Assembly (NCBI RefSeq): GCF_900104035.1 | Contig: NZ_FNIT01000003.1 | Coordinates: 310,001-374,000 of the forward strand | DNA from: Aureimonas jatrophae | Lineage (GTDB): Bacteria > Pseudomonadota > Alphaproteobacteria > Rhizobiales > Rhizobiaceae | Reading direction: 5' to 3' | Length of the DNA stretch: 64,000 bases | In this document: one piece after another, positions 55,456 through 64,000 of the stretch | Layout of the letters: each line of letters begins with the position of its first letter | How positions within the stretch are numbered: the first letter of the stretch is position 1 | Notes under the pieces: model-generated | Told to the model about the DNA's origin: nothing | Database searches by the model: none | What the model saw: only the letters and a program-made list of their open reading frames with translations | Made by a program: the position numbers and the translations under genes

Positions 55456-58400
55456 TTAGCTGCAGCCGCTGGTGGAGCCGCAGGTGTCGCACTTCAGGCA
55501 GGTGCCGTTGCGCACCATGGTGAAGTTCGAGCACTCCGAGCAGCTGTCGCCCGTGTAGCCCTTCATCATCGCCTGCGCCCGGCGCTCGGCGCTGGTCGCC
55601 TTCGGCGCCGCCTCGACGCGGGCCATGTCCTTGTCGTTTGCGCCGAAGGCAAGTGGTGCCTCGAACAGGCCCTGAGCCGGGGAGACGTCGGCTGCACGCG
55701 AGCGCACGGCAAGCGGCTCGCTGTCCTCACGCAGCAGAGTCGCCGGCATCGACGCAACGGAGCGGGCCGCCGACCCGGCGGACGTCGCCATTGCCATGGG
55801 CCGCGGTGCGACCGGATTGGCGGAGGCGATCGTCTTGGTCGGCGACGCAGGTGCCGCGTCGGCCGACGAGACGAGGCGGAACTTCGCCGTCTGGCCACGC
55901 ACCATACCGCTTGAGATCGGCAAGGGCGCCGGCTTGTCGCCCTCCACGCCGCGCCCGACGGTGGAGGCGTTGATCTCCTCCGGCTGGACGTGGGCGAGGT
56001 CGTGGCGACCGAGGTAGGAGACGGCCAACTCCCGGAACACGTAGTCGAGGATCGACGTCGCGTTCTTGATCGCCTCGTTGCCCTGCACCATGCCGGCCGG
56101 CTCGAAACGCGTGAAGGTGAAGGCCTCCACGTACTCGTCGAGCGGCACGCCGAACTGCAGGCCGAGCGAGATGGCGATGGCGAAGTTGTTCATCATCGCA
56201 CGGAAGGCGGCGCCCTCCTTGTGCATGTCGATGAAGATCTCGCCCAGACGCCCGTCGTCGAACTCGCCGGTGCGCAGGTACACCTTGTGCCCGCCGACGA
56301 TGGCCTTCTGCGTGTAGCCCTTGCGGCGGTTCGGCAGCTTCTCGCGGTCGCGCACGACCTTCTCGACCGTGCGCTCGACGATCCGCTCCACGATGCGCTC
56401 GGCGACCTCGGCCGCACGCGCCGGGATTGGCGCGGCGAGCAGCGCCTCGACCGCATCCTCCTCTTCGTCCTCGTCGGCAATCAGCGAGGCATTGAGGGGC
56501 TGGGAGAGCTTGGAGCCGTCGCGGTAAAGGGCGTTGGCCTTTAGCGCGAGCTTCCACGACAGCATGTAGGCCGCATTGCAGTCCTCGACGCTCGCGTCGT
56601 TCGGCATGTTGATGGTCTTGGAGATCGCGCCCGAGATGAAGGGCTGAGCAGCCGCCATCATGCGAATGTGGCTGTCGACCGAGAGCGAGCGCTTGCCAAT
56701 ACGGCCGCACGGCGTCGCGCAGTCGAACACCGGCAGATGCTCGTTCTTCAGGAAAGGCGCACCCTCGAGCGTCATCGCACCGCAGACGTGGACGTTCGCC
56801 GCCTCGATCTCCTTGCGGCTGAAGCCGAGGAAGGGAAGCATCTCGAACGACATGTCGTTCAGCTGCTCGTCCGAGATGCCGAGCGTCTCACGGCAGAAAG
56901 CCTCGCCGAGCGTCCACTTGTTGAAGGCGAACTTGATGTCGAAGGCGCTCTTGAGGCCAGCGTTCAGCGCCTCGATCTGCTCGTCGCCGAAGCCCTTCGA
57001 ACGCAGCGAGCCGGGGTTGATGGCCGGGGCCTGGTTCATGTTGCCATGGCCGACGGCGTAGGCTTCGATCTCGGCGATCTGCGACTCCGAGTAGCCGAGC
57101 GTGCGAAGCGCTTCCGGCACCGCACGATTGATGATCTTGAAGTAGCCACCGCCGGCCAGCTTCTTGAACTTCACCAGCGCGAAGTCAGGCTCAATGCCGG
57201 TCGTGTCGCAGTCCATGACGAGGCCGATCGTGCCGGTCGGCGCGATGACGGTCGTCTGAGCGTTGCGATAGCCGTGCTTTTCACCGAGCTCCTGTGCCGT
57301 TGTCCAGGCCTGCTTGGCGCGCGCCGACAAGCGCTTGTCTTTCAGCGAGGCGTGGTCGAGCGGTACGGGATCGACCGCGAGGTCCTCGTAGCCGTTGGCA
57401 AGGCCATGGGCTGCGCGGGCATGGTTGCGGATGACGCGCTGCATGCCCTCGGCATTGCGGGCGTAGTCCGGGAAGGGTCCGAGCTCTCGCGCCATCTCGG
57501 CCGAGGTCGCGTAGCAGACGCCGGTCATGATCGCCGAGATCGCACCGCAGATCGCGCGGCCTTCGGCCGACGAGTACGGGATGCCGGCAGTCATCAGGAG
57601 GCCGCCGATGTTGGCGAACCCAAGACCGAGCGTGCGGTAGTCGTAGGAGCGCTGCGCAATCTCCTTGGACGGGAACTGCGCCATCAGGACGGAGATTTCG
57701 AGAACGACCGTCCACAGACGCGTCGCATGCTCGAAGGCATCGACGTCGAAGCGGCCCGACGGCTCACGGAACTGGAGGAGGTTCAACGACGCCAGGTTAC
57801 AGGCCGTATCGTCGAGGAACATGTACTCTGAGCAGGGGTTCGACGCGTTGATCGCGCCGGCCGCCGCGCAGGTGTGCCAGTCGTTGATCGTCGTGTGGAA
57901 CTGGATGCCGGGATCGGCCGACGCCCAAGCAGCGTAGCCGATCTTGTCCCAGAGCTCGCGCGCCTTGACGGTCTTGGTGATCTTGCCCGTTGTACGTCCG
58001 ATCAGATTCCAGTCGCCATCATTCTCGACGAGGTGCAGGAACTCGTCGGTGACGCGTACCGAGTTGTTCGAGTTCTGGCCGGCGACCGTCAGGTAGGCCT
58101 CGGAGTCCCAGTCGGTGTCGTAGATCGGAAAATCGATCTGCGTGTAGCCCTGACGGGCGAACTGGATCACGCGTTTGACGTAGTTCTCGGGAACCTGTGC
58201 CTTCTTGGCGTCCCGCACCGCGCGCTTGAGCGCCGGGTTGATGTTCGGATCGAAGCACTCCTCGCCCGTGCCGCCCTCGCAGTTGACGCAGGCGGACAGG
58301 ATCGCCTTGAGATGCTTCGAGACCGTCTTGGAACCGGTCACGAGCGCGGCGACCTTCTCCTCCTCGCGCACCTTCCAGTTGATGTACTGCTCGATGTCGG

Positions 58401-59268
58401 GATGGTCGATATCGACCACGACCATCTTGGCCGCGCGCCGCGTGGTGCCGCCCGACTTGATCGCGCCTGCCGCACGGTCGCCAATCTTCAGGAAACTCAT
58501 GAGTCCGGACGAACGGCCGCCACCCGCCAGCTTCTCGCCTTCGCCGCGCAGTTGCGAGAAGTTGGAACCCGTGCCGGAACCGTACTTGAAGAGACGCGCT
58601 TCACGAACCCAAAGGTCCATGATGCCGCCCTCGTTCACGAGGTCGTCGGCGACGGACTGGATGAAGCAGGCGTGCGGCTGGGGATGCTCGTAAGACGAGG
58701 CGGAGCGCACGAGTTCGCCCGTCTTGTAGTCGACATAGAAGTGGCCCTGGCTCGGGCCGTCGATACCGTAGGCCCAATGCAGCCCGGTGTTGAACCACTG
58801 CGGCGAGTTCGGCGCGACCTTCTGCGTCGCAAGCATGAACGCTAGCTCGTCACGGAAGGCGAGGGCGTCGTCCTCGGACGCGAAGTAGCCGCCCTTCCAG
58901 CCCCAATAGGTCCACGTGCCGGCCAAGCGATCGAAGACCTGACGCGCATCGGTTTCCGATCCGCTCCGTTCGTTCTCCGGCAGGCTCGAGAGCGCTTCGT
59001 CGTCCGCAACCGAGCGCCAGAGCCAGGAGGGAACATCGTTCTCCTCGATGCGCTTCAACACCTTCGGCACGCCCGCCTTGCGGAAATACTTCTGCGCAAG
59101 GATGTCGGCTGCGACCTGGCTGAACTGTGCCGGAACGTCGATGTCCGCAAGCCGGAACACGACCGAACCATCCGGGTTACGGATCTCGCTGGTCGCCCTT
59201 CGGAACTCCACGGCGCGGTAAGCGTCTTGGCCCGGCCGCGTGTAGCGGCGCTCGATCTTCATGCCCAT
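55456..59268 (-). CDS. nrdJ: Vitamin B12-dependent ribonucleotide reductase (class II)
   Basis: Reduces ribonucleotides to deoxyribonucleotides using adenosylcobalamin; works with or without oxygen. The 1270-residue protein has the N-terminal ATP-cone-like start and the finger-loop/barrel core. Active-site cysteines and glutamate are represented by [21 protein letters not shown], a segment shared by class II enzymes, and by [12 protein letters not shown] and [10 protein letters not shown]-like [12 protein letters not shown]. The C-terminus ends with a redox cysteine cluster: [29 protein letters not shown] (given in parts: [20 protein letters not shown]). The ATG at 59268 follows GGAGACTGTCC. 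It carries candidate NrdR boxes upstream. Confidence 0.95.
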   Translation of the reverse strand: MGMKIERRYTRPGQDAYRAVEFRRATSEIRNPDGSVVFRLADIDVPAQFSQVAADILAQKYFRKAGVPKVLKRIEENDVPSWLWRSVADDEALSSLPENERSGSETDARQVFDRLAGTWTYWGWKGGYFASEDDALAFRDELAFMLATQKVAPNSPQWFNTGLHWAYGIDGPSQGHFYVDYKTGELVRSASSYEHPQPHACFIQSVADDLVNEGGIMDLWVREARLFKYGSGTGSNFSQLRGEGEKLAGGGRSSGLMSFLKIGDRAAGAIKSGGTTRRAAKMVVVDIDHPDIEQYINWKVREEEKVAALVTGSKTVSKHLKAILSACVNCEGGTGEECFDPNINPALKRAVRDAKKAQVPENYVKRVIQFARQGYTQIDFPIYDTDWDSEAYLTVAGQNSNNSVRVTDEFLHLVENDGDWNLIGRTTGKITKTVKARELWDKIGYAAWASADPGIQFHTTINDWHTCAAAGAINASNPCSEYMFLDDTACNLASLNLLQFREPSGRFDVDAFEHATRLWTVVLEISVLMAQFPSKEIAQRSYDYRTLGLGFANIGGLLMTAGIPYSSAEGRAICGAISAIMTGVCYATSAEMARELGPFPDYARNAEGMQRVIRNHARAAHGLANGYEDLAVDPVPLDHASLKDKRLSARAKQAWTTAQELGEKHGYRNAQTTVIAPTGTIGLVMDCDTTGIEPDFALVKFKKLAGGGYFKIINRAVPEALRTLGYSESQIAEIEAYAVGHGNMNQAPAINPGSLRSKGFGDEQIEALNAGLKSAFDIKFAFNKWTLGEAFCRETLGISDEQLNDMSFEMLPFLGFSRKEIEAANVHVCGAMTLEGAPFLKNEHLPVFDCATPCGRIGKRSLSVDSHIRMMAAAQPFISGAISKTINMPNDASVEDCNAAYMLSWKLALKANALYRDGSKLSQPLNASLIADEDEEEDAVEALLAAPIPARAAEVAERIVERIVERTVEKVVRDREKLPNRRKGYTQKAIVGGHKVYLRTGEFDDGRLGEIFIDMHKEGAAFRAMMNNFAIAISLGLQFGVPLDEYVEAFTFTRFEPAGMVQGNEAIKNATSILDYVFRELAVSYLGRHDLAHVQPEEINASTVGRGVEGDKPAPLPISSGMVRGQTAKFRLVSSADAAPASPTKTIASANPVAPRPMAMATSAGSAARSVASMPATLLREDSEPLAVRSRAADVSPAQGLFEAPLAFGANDKDMARVEAAPKATSAERRAQAMMKGYTGDSCSECSNFTMVRNGTCLKCDTCGSTSGCS

Positions 59269-59315
59269 GGACAGTCTCCGAACGGCGATGCGAGTTCGCA
59301 CGACAAGGCTTCGCC

Positions 59316-59331
59316 ACCCGATATATAGGGG
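59316..59331 (-). promoter_or_regulatory. Candidate NrdR box 1 upstream of nrdJ
   Basis: ACCCGATATATAGGGG fits the NrdR box consensus acaCwATATaTwGtgt at the central CnATATATaG positions. It lies 48 bases upstream of the nrdJ start. The second box is 64 bases further upstream, close to six helical turns. NrdR boxes usually sit about 31 bases (three turns) apart, so this spacing is twice that. Confidence 0.55.
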
Positions 59332-59379
59332 TGCGCGGGCTCATTCGCCGCAACTAATTCGCTGATTGGCGGAACGCAG

Positions 59380-59395
59380 ACACCATATTTAGTGG
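59380..59395 (-). promoter_or_regulatory. Candidate NrdR box 2 upstream of nrdJ
   Basis: ACACCATATTTAGTGG matches the NrdR consensus at about 13 of 16 positions, better at the flanks than box 1. Together the two sites make NrdR repression of nrdJ likely. The regulator gene nrdR is in this same window at 26039-26518. Beyond box 2, from 59396 to 59646, no further gene or riboswitch could be recognised. Confidence 0.6.
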
Positions 59396-59646
59396 CTACG
59401 TGGGTGCTCCATCACATCATCTAGATGGGGCAGCTGAGTGTCAAGGTAAGGCTGTGTGGTTATCCGCTGGTTAAGTGACACACGACAGTCACGAGGCAGA
59501 GACTCCCCGGACCCGAGCCGGGTTCCGCGAGAATCCGGTTCTCCACAACGAGTATTTAGCAGTTGATAATGGGGCGCTCATCTTGACCGAAGGGTCGGGG
59601 GAGAGTCCTGCAGACTCCAGCCCGATTCGGAGTTACTTACACATCG

Positions 59647-60144
59647 TTAACCGATAGAGCCTTTGCCGATCGGTGCCTGGAACGTTAAACCCAGATCCCA
59701 TGGGAAGTAGATCCACGTATCCTGGCTGACCTCCGTGATGAACGTGTCCACCAGCGGACGCCCCTTCGGTTTGGCGTAGACAGTTGCGAAGTGTGCCTTC
59801 GGCAGCATCGCGCGGACGAGCGCAGCGGTCTTACCCGTATCGGTCAGATCGTCGACAATCAGGATCCCGTCGCCGTCGTCATCGCGGAGGTTGGGTGCAA
59901 TGTCCTTGAGGACCTGCAACTCACCCTGCCGGTCGTAGTCATGATAGGAGGCGATGCAGACGGTCTCGATGAGACGCGTGCCCAGCTCTCGCGCAATGAT
60001 CGCCGCAGGCACCAGTCCACCGCGCGTGATGCAGACGATCGCCTTCCAGTCATCCCGTTGACCGGCCAGCCGCCATGCAAGAGCGCGTGCATCGCGATGA
60101 AACTGTTCCCAGGAGACGGGGAAGGACTTCTCGGCGGTCGACAT
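59647..60144 (-). CDS. gpt: Xanthine phosphoribosyltransferase
   Basis: Salvages xanthine and guanine to XMP and GMP with PRPP. The 165-residue product has the PRPP-binding motif [14 protein letters not shown] and the base-binding loop around [12 protein letters not shown], both typical of Gpt. The C-terminal [17 protein letters not shown] is also conserved. The ATG at 60144 follows AGGAGCTACGCC; an 18-codon in-frame extension has no site. It is 110 bases from the MoCF/CinA-type gene, both on the reverse strand. Confidence 0.93.
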   Translation of the reverse strand: MSTAEKSFPVSWEQFHRDARALAWRLAGQRDDWKAIVCITRGGLVPAAIIARELGTRLIETVCIASYHDYDRQGELQVLKDIAPNLRDDDGDGILIVDDLTDTGKTAALVRAMLPKAHFATVYAKPKGRPLVDTFITEVSQDTWIYFPWDLGLTFQAPIGKGSIG

Positions 60145-60254
60145 GGCGTAGCTCCTACACAATGAGGTCGCGATAGCCGGTCGTCCCGAAACCGACAAGG
60201 CCGACGATCGGGAGCGCTACTCTCGATCGATCGGGCCGTGACGGTTCGACCTCG

Positions 60255-61016
60255 CTATGAATGCGAGCCGGCGCCTTCCCGTACACCGATCATCTTTCGG
60301 ATCGCGACGACCGCCTCATCGAGCGATGCACGGTCTCGTGCGCGTGCGACCAGATCGGTCGAGTATCGCTGACCGTCAGACTTCGGATACGATCCGATTG
60401 CGACGTTGGGGTGAGCCTTCTGCAGGGCGGCCAGCGCATCGCCGATGTCACCCTCGCCAAAATGGCAGGGCACGGTCTCGCTCAGGATAACGGCTCCGGT
60501 GCGCAGAGTGGGCAACACGTTGTCGACCATCGCGGCGAAGATGGACGGCACGCCTGCCATGACCATGACGTTCTCGACCCGAAAGCCTGGGGCTACCGAG
60601 ATGGGGTTCGCAATCAGTTCCGAGCCCTCAGGCATGCGCGTCATGCGGCGCCGGGCGGGGGTGAACTCAAGCTCGCGAGTCGCATAGTACCGACCGAGTA
60701 GATCCAAGGCGCGCTCGTCCTCGTGAACAGGACGACCGAACGCAGCGCCGATGGCGTCGGCTGTGATGTCATCGTGCGTCGGTCCGATACCGCCTGAGGT
60801 GAAGACATAGTCGTACCGCTCACGCAGAGCGTTGACGGCCTCGACAATTGCCTTCTGTCGGTCCCCCACGATGCGGACCTCGACCAGATCGATACCCGCC
60901 ACAGTCAGGACGCTGGCTAAATGACCGATGTTCCGATCCTTGGTACGACCCGAAAGCACCTCATCACCGATCGCGACCATGCCGGCCGAGACGGTTGCTT
61001 CCTCACGACCAGCCAT
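60255..61016 (-). CDS. Competence/damage-inducible CinA-type MoCF-domain protein
   Basis: A 253-residue protein made mainly of a molybdenum-cofactor-binding (MoCF/MoaB-like) domain of the CinA N-terminal kind. The GTSG-like motif is [19 protein letters not shown] (residues 71-89 region), the pterin-binding loop, and [17 protein letters not shown] is the N-terminal signature. It lacks the C-terminal nicotinamide-nucleotide deamidase domain of full CinA (about 410 residues), so ADP-ribose pyrophosphatase-like or unknown activity is more likely than NMN deamidase. A molbindin remnant also lies nearby, but no molybdopterin genes do. Confidence 0.85.
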   Translation of the reverse strand: MAGREEATVSAGMVAIGDEVLSGRTKDRNIGHLASVLTVAGIDLVEVRIVGDRQKAIVEAVNALRERYDYVFTSGGIGPTHDDITADAIGAAFGRPVHEDERALDLLGRYYATRELEFTPARRRMTRMPEGSELIANPISVAPGFRVENVMVMAGVPSIFAAMVDNVLPTLRTGAVILSETVPCHFGEGDIGDALAALQKAHPNVAIGSYPKSDGQRYSTDLVARARDRASLDEAVVAIRKMIGVREGAGSHS

Positions 61017-61189
61017 CGGTCATCCTTTCGGGTTCGTCCACGCAACGATCTGGCGTGAGGCAGGACGTCGGCAAGACATGTGGCCCCGATGAAGAGACAG
61101 TGCGTCGCGGGTCCGCCGGCTTTATTCCGACGACGTCCGCGCTTTATGGCACGGACGCAATCATGAACTCCGACCGAAAGGAAACCGCG

Positions 61190-61789
61190 TTGGCCAAGGT
61201 TCTGGTACTCTATTATTCGAGCTACGGGCACATCGAAACAATGGCGCGCGCCGTTGCGGACGGCGCTCGCGAGGCCGGCGCAGATGTCGACGTGAAGCGT
61301 GTACCTGAGACCGCGCCACCGGAAGTCGTCGCTGCGGCGCATTTCAAGACGGACCATGATTTCCCGGAAGCGCAGCCGGACGACCTGACCCAATACGACG
61401 CCATCATTGTTGGCGTCCCGACGCGCTACGGTAACATGGCGTCTCAGATGGCCGCATTCTGGGATCGTACGGGCGGCTTGTGGGCGAAGGGTGCCCTTAT
61501 CGGAAAAGTCGGTGGCGTCTTCGCGTCGTCGGCAACCCAGCATGGCGGCAACGAAGCCACGATCCTTTCCGTGCACAAGACCCTTCTCCACCATGGTCTC
61601 GTGATCGTTGGCCTGCCCTATGCCTTCCAAGGTCAGATGACGCTCGACGAGATCGCCGGCGGCTCCCCCTATGGAGCGACCACGATTGCTGCCGGCGATG
61701 GTTCGCGACAGCCAAGCCAAGTCGAACTGGATGGAGCGCGTTTCCAGGGACGCCATATCGCACAGATCGCGGGCAAGCTGGTCGCCTGA
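61190..61789 (+). CDS. wrbA: NAD(P)H:quinone oxidoreductase WrbA
   Basis: Flavodoxin-like enzyme that reduces quinones by two electrons with NAD(P)H and FMN, limiting oxidative stress. The TTG start at 61190 gives the standard [20 protein letters not shown]-terminus and a 199-residue product, the usual WrbA length; AAAGGAAACCGCG precedes it. ATG 61163 would add nine residues without a ribosome-binding site. Motifs: FMN loop [24 protein letters not shown], and [13 protein letters not shown] hairpin that would serve the small reverse gene lies just after its end. Single-gene unit. Confidence 0.93.
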   Translation: MAKVLVLYYSSYGHIETMARAVADGAREAGADVDVKRVPETAPPEVVAAAHFKTDHDFPEAQPDDLTQYDAIIVGVPTRYGNMASQMAAFWDRTGGLWAKGALIGKVGGVFASSATQHGGNEATILSVHKTLLHHGLVIVGLPYAFQGQMTLDEIAGGSPYGATTIAAGDGSRQPSQVELDGARFQGRHIAQIAGKLVA

Positions 61790-61792
61790 GCG

Positions 61793-61831
61793 GTCAAGAA
61801 ACAAACGGGGCAGGGGGCATCCTCCTGCTCC
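61793..61831 (-). terminator. Terminator of the small reverse-strand gene
   Basis: GGGGCAGG (61807-61814) pairs with CCTGCTCC (61824-61831) over eight pairs, one wobble, with a nine-base loop. On the reverse strand a T-rich tail, GTTTGTTTCTTG, follows, so this is a terminator for reverse transcription ending 36 bases after the ORF at 61867. It also follows wrbA on the plus strand but lacks a T-tract there. Confidence 0.6.
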
Positions 61832-61866
61832 GCAACGCTATGACGGTTGCAAACTGCATCCACTAC

Positions 61867-62064
61867 TCAGTTAGACGGCGTCGGCCGTTCCAACTGGCTC
61901 AATTTGGCCGGGTCGACCGCATCCAGCGCCTGACGCAACTCGTCGAGTCCACGATTGGCGCGCTGCAGACAATCCAAGAGATTGCGAACTCTTGCATCAT
62001 CCATCTCAAAACCCACGCTGGGTTCCTGAAAGAGATGACTGCTGGAACGACGATGCTGCGACAT
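61867..62064 (-). CDS. Small hypothetical protein
   Basis: A 65-residue protein, MSQHRRSSSHLFQEPSVGF then EMDDARVRNLLDCLQRANR and a C-terminal amphipathic helix GLDELRQALDAVDPAKLSQ. It is mostly helical and acidic-basic mixed, with no signal peptide. ATG 62064 has GAGGAG nine bases upstream, the best of several in-frame starts. A terminator follows 36 bases after the stop, which supports expression. No family recognised; it resembles short helical regulators or anti-toxins only vaguely. Reverse strand, between wrbA and tRNA-Leu. Confidence 0.55.
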   Translation of the reverse strand: MSQHRRSSSHLFQEPSVGFEMDDARVRNLLDCLQRANRGLDELRQALDAVDPAKLSQLERPTPSN

Positions 62065-62284
62065 GATGAGGGTCTCCTCGATCGTCCGCATGATGCCGGC
62101 TGACATCTGAAGTGGAACACGCGCGGCCGACGAGCGCAATTCCAAGGCGTGTGAATTTGCAAGAATGTTAATGAAATATTGATGAAGGGCAAAGGAGCGA
62201 TCTTTTGCACAGGATCAATTCGGAGCCGTGCGCTGCCCGTTCCTGCTGGTGAGCAAGACCTATTGTCTGATGGAACCGATGGCT

Positions 62285-62369
62285 TGGTGCGGGCTGCGGG
62301 ACTCGAACCCGCACGAGACATGCTCGAGCGATTTTAAGTCGCTTGCGTCTACCATTTCGCCAAGCCCGC
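62285..62369 (-). tRNA. tRNA-Leu (anticodon TAA)
   Basis: An 85-base cloverleaf on the reverse strand with a long variable arm. It begins GCGGGCTTGGCGAAATGG; the anticodon loop CTTAAAA holds TAA; the variable arm CGAGCATGTCTCG folds on itself; T-loop GGGTTCGAGTCCC; 3' CCA encoded. It reads UUA and UUG leucine codons and, starting with A37 next to a U-first codon, would be a MiaA substrate. Confidence 0.97.
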
Positions 62370-62370
62370 A

Positions 62371-62395
62371 TGCCTCGATGCCCAGCATCGAGGCA
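62371..62395 (-). repeat. Perfect inverted repeat at the tRNA-Leu 5' end
   Basis: TGCCTCGATGC (62371-62381), loop CCA (62382-62384), GCATCGAGGCA (62385-62395): an 11-pair perfect stem. It ends one base before the mature 5' end of tRNA-Leu, in the reverse-strand 5' leader that RNase P removes. Function unknown; it could be a processing signal, an upstream terminator, or chance. Confidence 0.6.
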
Positions 62396-62517
62396 GCCCG
62401 GCCGCTTACCTCTAGCCGGAAGCAACGATAGTCTCAATGCCGTTCACGGTGCCGCTGCGGATGCTATGCATGCTGCAACCCACTCGGCCTCAAGGACGAG
62501 CGGTAGGTGATGAGGGC

Positions 62518-64000
62518 ATGATGCGCGCATATGCAGAAACGGCTAGATTGCTGGTCGACGTTGCCATGGGTCGAGCAGCGGCCGACCTCGTTGTACGAGG
62601 CGCGCGCTGGGTCAATGTGCATTCGGGTGAGGTCATCCCAGCGACCGACATTGCGGTGGCGGATGGCCGCTTCGCCTATTGCGGACCGGATGCGACCCAT
62701 ACGATCGGTCCGCGAACGGTCGTCGTCGAAGCAAGAAATCGCTACGTCGTACCGGGACTCTGCGACGCCCATATGCACGTCGAGAGCGGCATGGTGACGG
62801 TCACGGAGTTCTGCCGAGCCGTCATTCCACACGGAACCACGTCGATGTTCATCGACCCGCATGAGGTCGCGAACGTCCTTGGGCTAGCCGGCGTTCGTCT
62901 CATGCACGACGAGGCATTGGCGCAACCGGTCAATGTCTGGACCCAGATGCCGAGTTGCGTACCCTCGGCGCCCGACTTGGAGAACGCCGGCGCACGAATC
63001 GGCGTCGCCGAGGTCGAGGAGGCCATGCGTTGGCCGGGCATGATCGGTCTCGGTGAGGTGATGAACTTTCCCGGCGTGATCGCCAACGATCCCGTCATGG
63101 CCGGAGCCATCGCCGCGACCCGGCATGCTGGGAAGGTTGTTGGCGGACACTACGCGTCACCGAATCTGGGACGGGACTTCCACGGCTACGTGGCGGGTGG
63201 AGCGCAGGACGACCATGAAGGCACACGGGCGGACGACGCGATAGCGCGAGTGCGGCAGGGCATGAAGGCAATGCTCCGTTTGGGGTCGGCCTGGTACGAC
63301 GTCGCCGAGCAGATCCGTGCCGTGACGGAGCAAGGGCTAGACCCGCGCAACTTCATTCTATGCACGGACGACTGCCATTCCGGCACCTTGATCGCCGAAG
63401 GCCATATGGATCGCGTGGTACGTCATGCGATCCGCCAAGGCCTCAAGCCCGTCACGGCCATTCAGATGGCGACCCTCAACACGGCTGAGCATTTCGGACT
63501 CGAACGGGAGATCGGCTCGATCACACCGGGACGACGGGCTGACTTTCTTATCGTGTCCCAACTCGCGGAGTTGCGCATCGATGAAGTCTACGGGCGTGGC
63601 GTTCGGCTCGCGCAGAACGGCCAACTGACAGCTGACATACCGGTGTATGCGTATCCCGATACGGCGATGCGAACGGTCCATCTGGGACGCAAGCTGACAG
63701 CTCAGGATTTCGAACTATCGGCGCCGGCCGGCAAAAACCACGTCGAGGCCCGTGTCATCGGCGTCATCGAGAACCAGGCGCCGACGGAACATTTGCAACG
63801 CCGGCTGCCCGTTATCGATGGAAAGGTACCGGGCGACCCGGAGCAGGACGTTTGCCGCATTGCGTTGGTCGAGCGCCACCGGGCGACCGGCGATGTCGTC
63901 AACGCCCTCGTCTCGGGTTTCGGCTACGATGTGCCCTGCGCCATGGCGTCCACTGTCGCGCATGACAGCCATCACATGATCGTCGTCGGTACGAGCGCGG
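62518..64000 (+). CDS. ade: Adenine deaminase (3'-truncated by window edge)
   Basis: Amidohydrolase that converts adenine to hypoxanthine and ammonia. The frame is open from ATG 62518 (or 62521) to the window end, 494 residues of a normal total near 590. It has the metal-binding start DAHMHVESGMVTVTEF and IPHGTTSMFIDPHEVANVLG, the later HYASPNLGRDFHG, and LCTDDCHSGTLIAEGHMD. The visible C-terminal part contains the second Ade domain. GAGGG lies just upstream of the start. It pairs with gpt in purine salvage, though the genes are 2.3 kb apart on opposite strands. Confidence 0.92.
   Translation, partial: MMRAYAETARLLVDVAMGRAAADLVVRGARWVNVHSGEVIPATDIAVADGRFAYCGPDATHTIGPRTVVVEARNRYVVPGLCDAHMHVESGMVTVTEFCRAVIPHGTTSMFIDPHEVANVLGLAGVRLMHDEALAQPVNVWTQMPSCVPSAPDLENAGARIGVAEVEEAMRWPGMIGLGEVMNFPGVIANDPVMAGAIAATRHAGKVVGGHYASPNLGRDFHGYVAGGAQDDHEGTRADDAIARVRQGMKAMLRLGSAWYDVAEQIRAVTEQGLDPRNFILCTDDCHSGTLIAEGHMDRVVRHAIRQGLKPVTAIQMATLNTAEHFGLEREIGSITPGRRADFLIVSQLAELRIDEVYGRGVRLAQNGQLTADIPVYAYPDTAMRTVHLGRKLTAQDFELSAPAGKNHVEARVIGVIENQAPTEHLQRRLPVIDGKVPGDPEQDVCRIALVERHRATGDVVNALVSGFGYDVPCAMASTVAHDSHHMIVVGTSA

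Noticed and set aside
56668-57831. 387-codon ORF antisense to nrdJ
   Set aside because: Long antisense frames arise from GC-rich third-position bias in nrdJ; composition is charged and low-complexity and the sense frame is a clear family match.
59269-59646. Cobalamin riboswitch upstream of the B12-dependent reductase
   Set aside because: No B12-box-like sequence or associated stem pattern could be found on the reverse strand in this gap.
59475-59657. 60-codon forward ORF in the gap upstream of nrdJ
   Set aside because: GTG start without a ribosome-binding site, no recognisable sequence, and overlap with the gpt end; kept out for lack of support.
60255-61016. Full CinA nicotinamide-nucleotide amidase
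   Set aside because: Only the MoCF-type domain is present; the C-terminal deamidase domain is absent, so the full-length function is not claimed.
62228-62431. Forward ORF containing LRDSNPHETCSSDFKSL
   Set aside because: It is the tRNA-Leu gene translated on the opposite strand, another common artefact.

Overview
The window is a gene-dense, high-GC chromosomal segment of an alphaproteobacterium, most likely of the order Hyphomicrobiales (Rhizobiales). The assignment rests on gene content and order read from the sequence: bamE / cytochrome bc1 chaperone / DUF177 / plsX / fabH / ihfA / MerR; rplM-rpsI followed by speB-argC; an LdtR-type MarR regulator beside an L,D-transpeptidase and a DUF6163 protein; a B12-dependent ribonucleotide reductase (nrdJ); and a magnesium-type HemB. 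No phage, insertion sequence, CRISPR array or rRNA operon was seen. The only disrupted gene found is a molbindin remnant near 54.8-55.0 kb. thyA (left edge) and ade (right edge) are cut by the window ends.

Layout. 0-5.3 kb: thyA-folA, then hflK-hflC with its own promoter and terminator, then a DegP-type protease. 5.3-8.0 kb: serB (reverse), miaA and a DUF1206 membrane protein. 8.0-14.3 kb: branched-chain amino acid synthesis. A probable leaderless ilv leader peptide and attenuator precede ilvB-ilvN, followed by a LysE-type exporter, a RecD-like helicase and a tetR-ilvC pair. 14.4-22.3 kb: PilZ protein, tRNA-Lys, an RNA ligase-like protein, an exported unknown protein, parC, bpt, an RDD protein, hemB and DUF6163. 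22.4-24.6 kb: ldtR-ldtP cell-wall module. 24.7-29.3 kb: glyA-nrdR-ribD-ribE-ribH-nusB, probably one operon. 29.3-34.4 kb: envelope, lipid and nucleoid genes from bamE to merR, then tRNA-Pro. 34.5-39.3 kb: RidA and a three-gene exopolysaccharide initiation/export set. 39.3-43.7 kb: DUF2842, heme A synthase, and the rplM-rpsI-speB-argC strand. 44-46.7 kb: cupin, cytochrome P450 and SOUL-domain protein. 46.9-54.7 kb: mfd, ppk2, DUF4174, pncA, a flavin reductase and prfC. 54.8-59.3 kb: molbindin remnant, a small ORF and nrdJ. 59.6-64 kb: gpt, a MoCF/CinA-type protein, wrbA, a small gene, tRNA-Leu and ade.

Functional links. The ilv genes (ilvB, ilvN, ilvC) carry out the first two common steps of valine/isoleucine/leucine synthesis and appear to be controlled by attenuation (ilvBN) and perhaps by a TetR repressor (ilvC). 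NrdR is encoded at 26 kb, and two candidate NrdR boxes lie upstream of nrdJ at 59.3 kb, so regulator and target are both here. ThyA, FolA and GlyA are the three enzymes of the thymidylate folate cycle.

Nothing here is clearly a new defence or mobile system. The observations most worth following are the leaderless ilv attenuator, a chain-length/BY-kinase-like protein whose ATP-binding loop has lost its lysine, an orphan terminator-ended small RNA candidate beside mfd, the broken molbindin gene, and two small unannotated genes with their own ribosome-binding sites and terminator-like hairpins.
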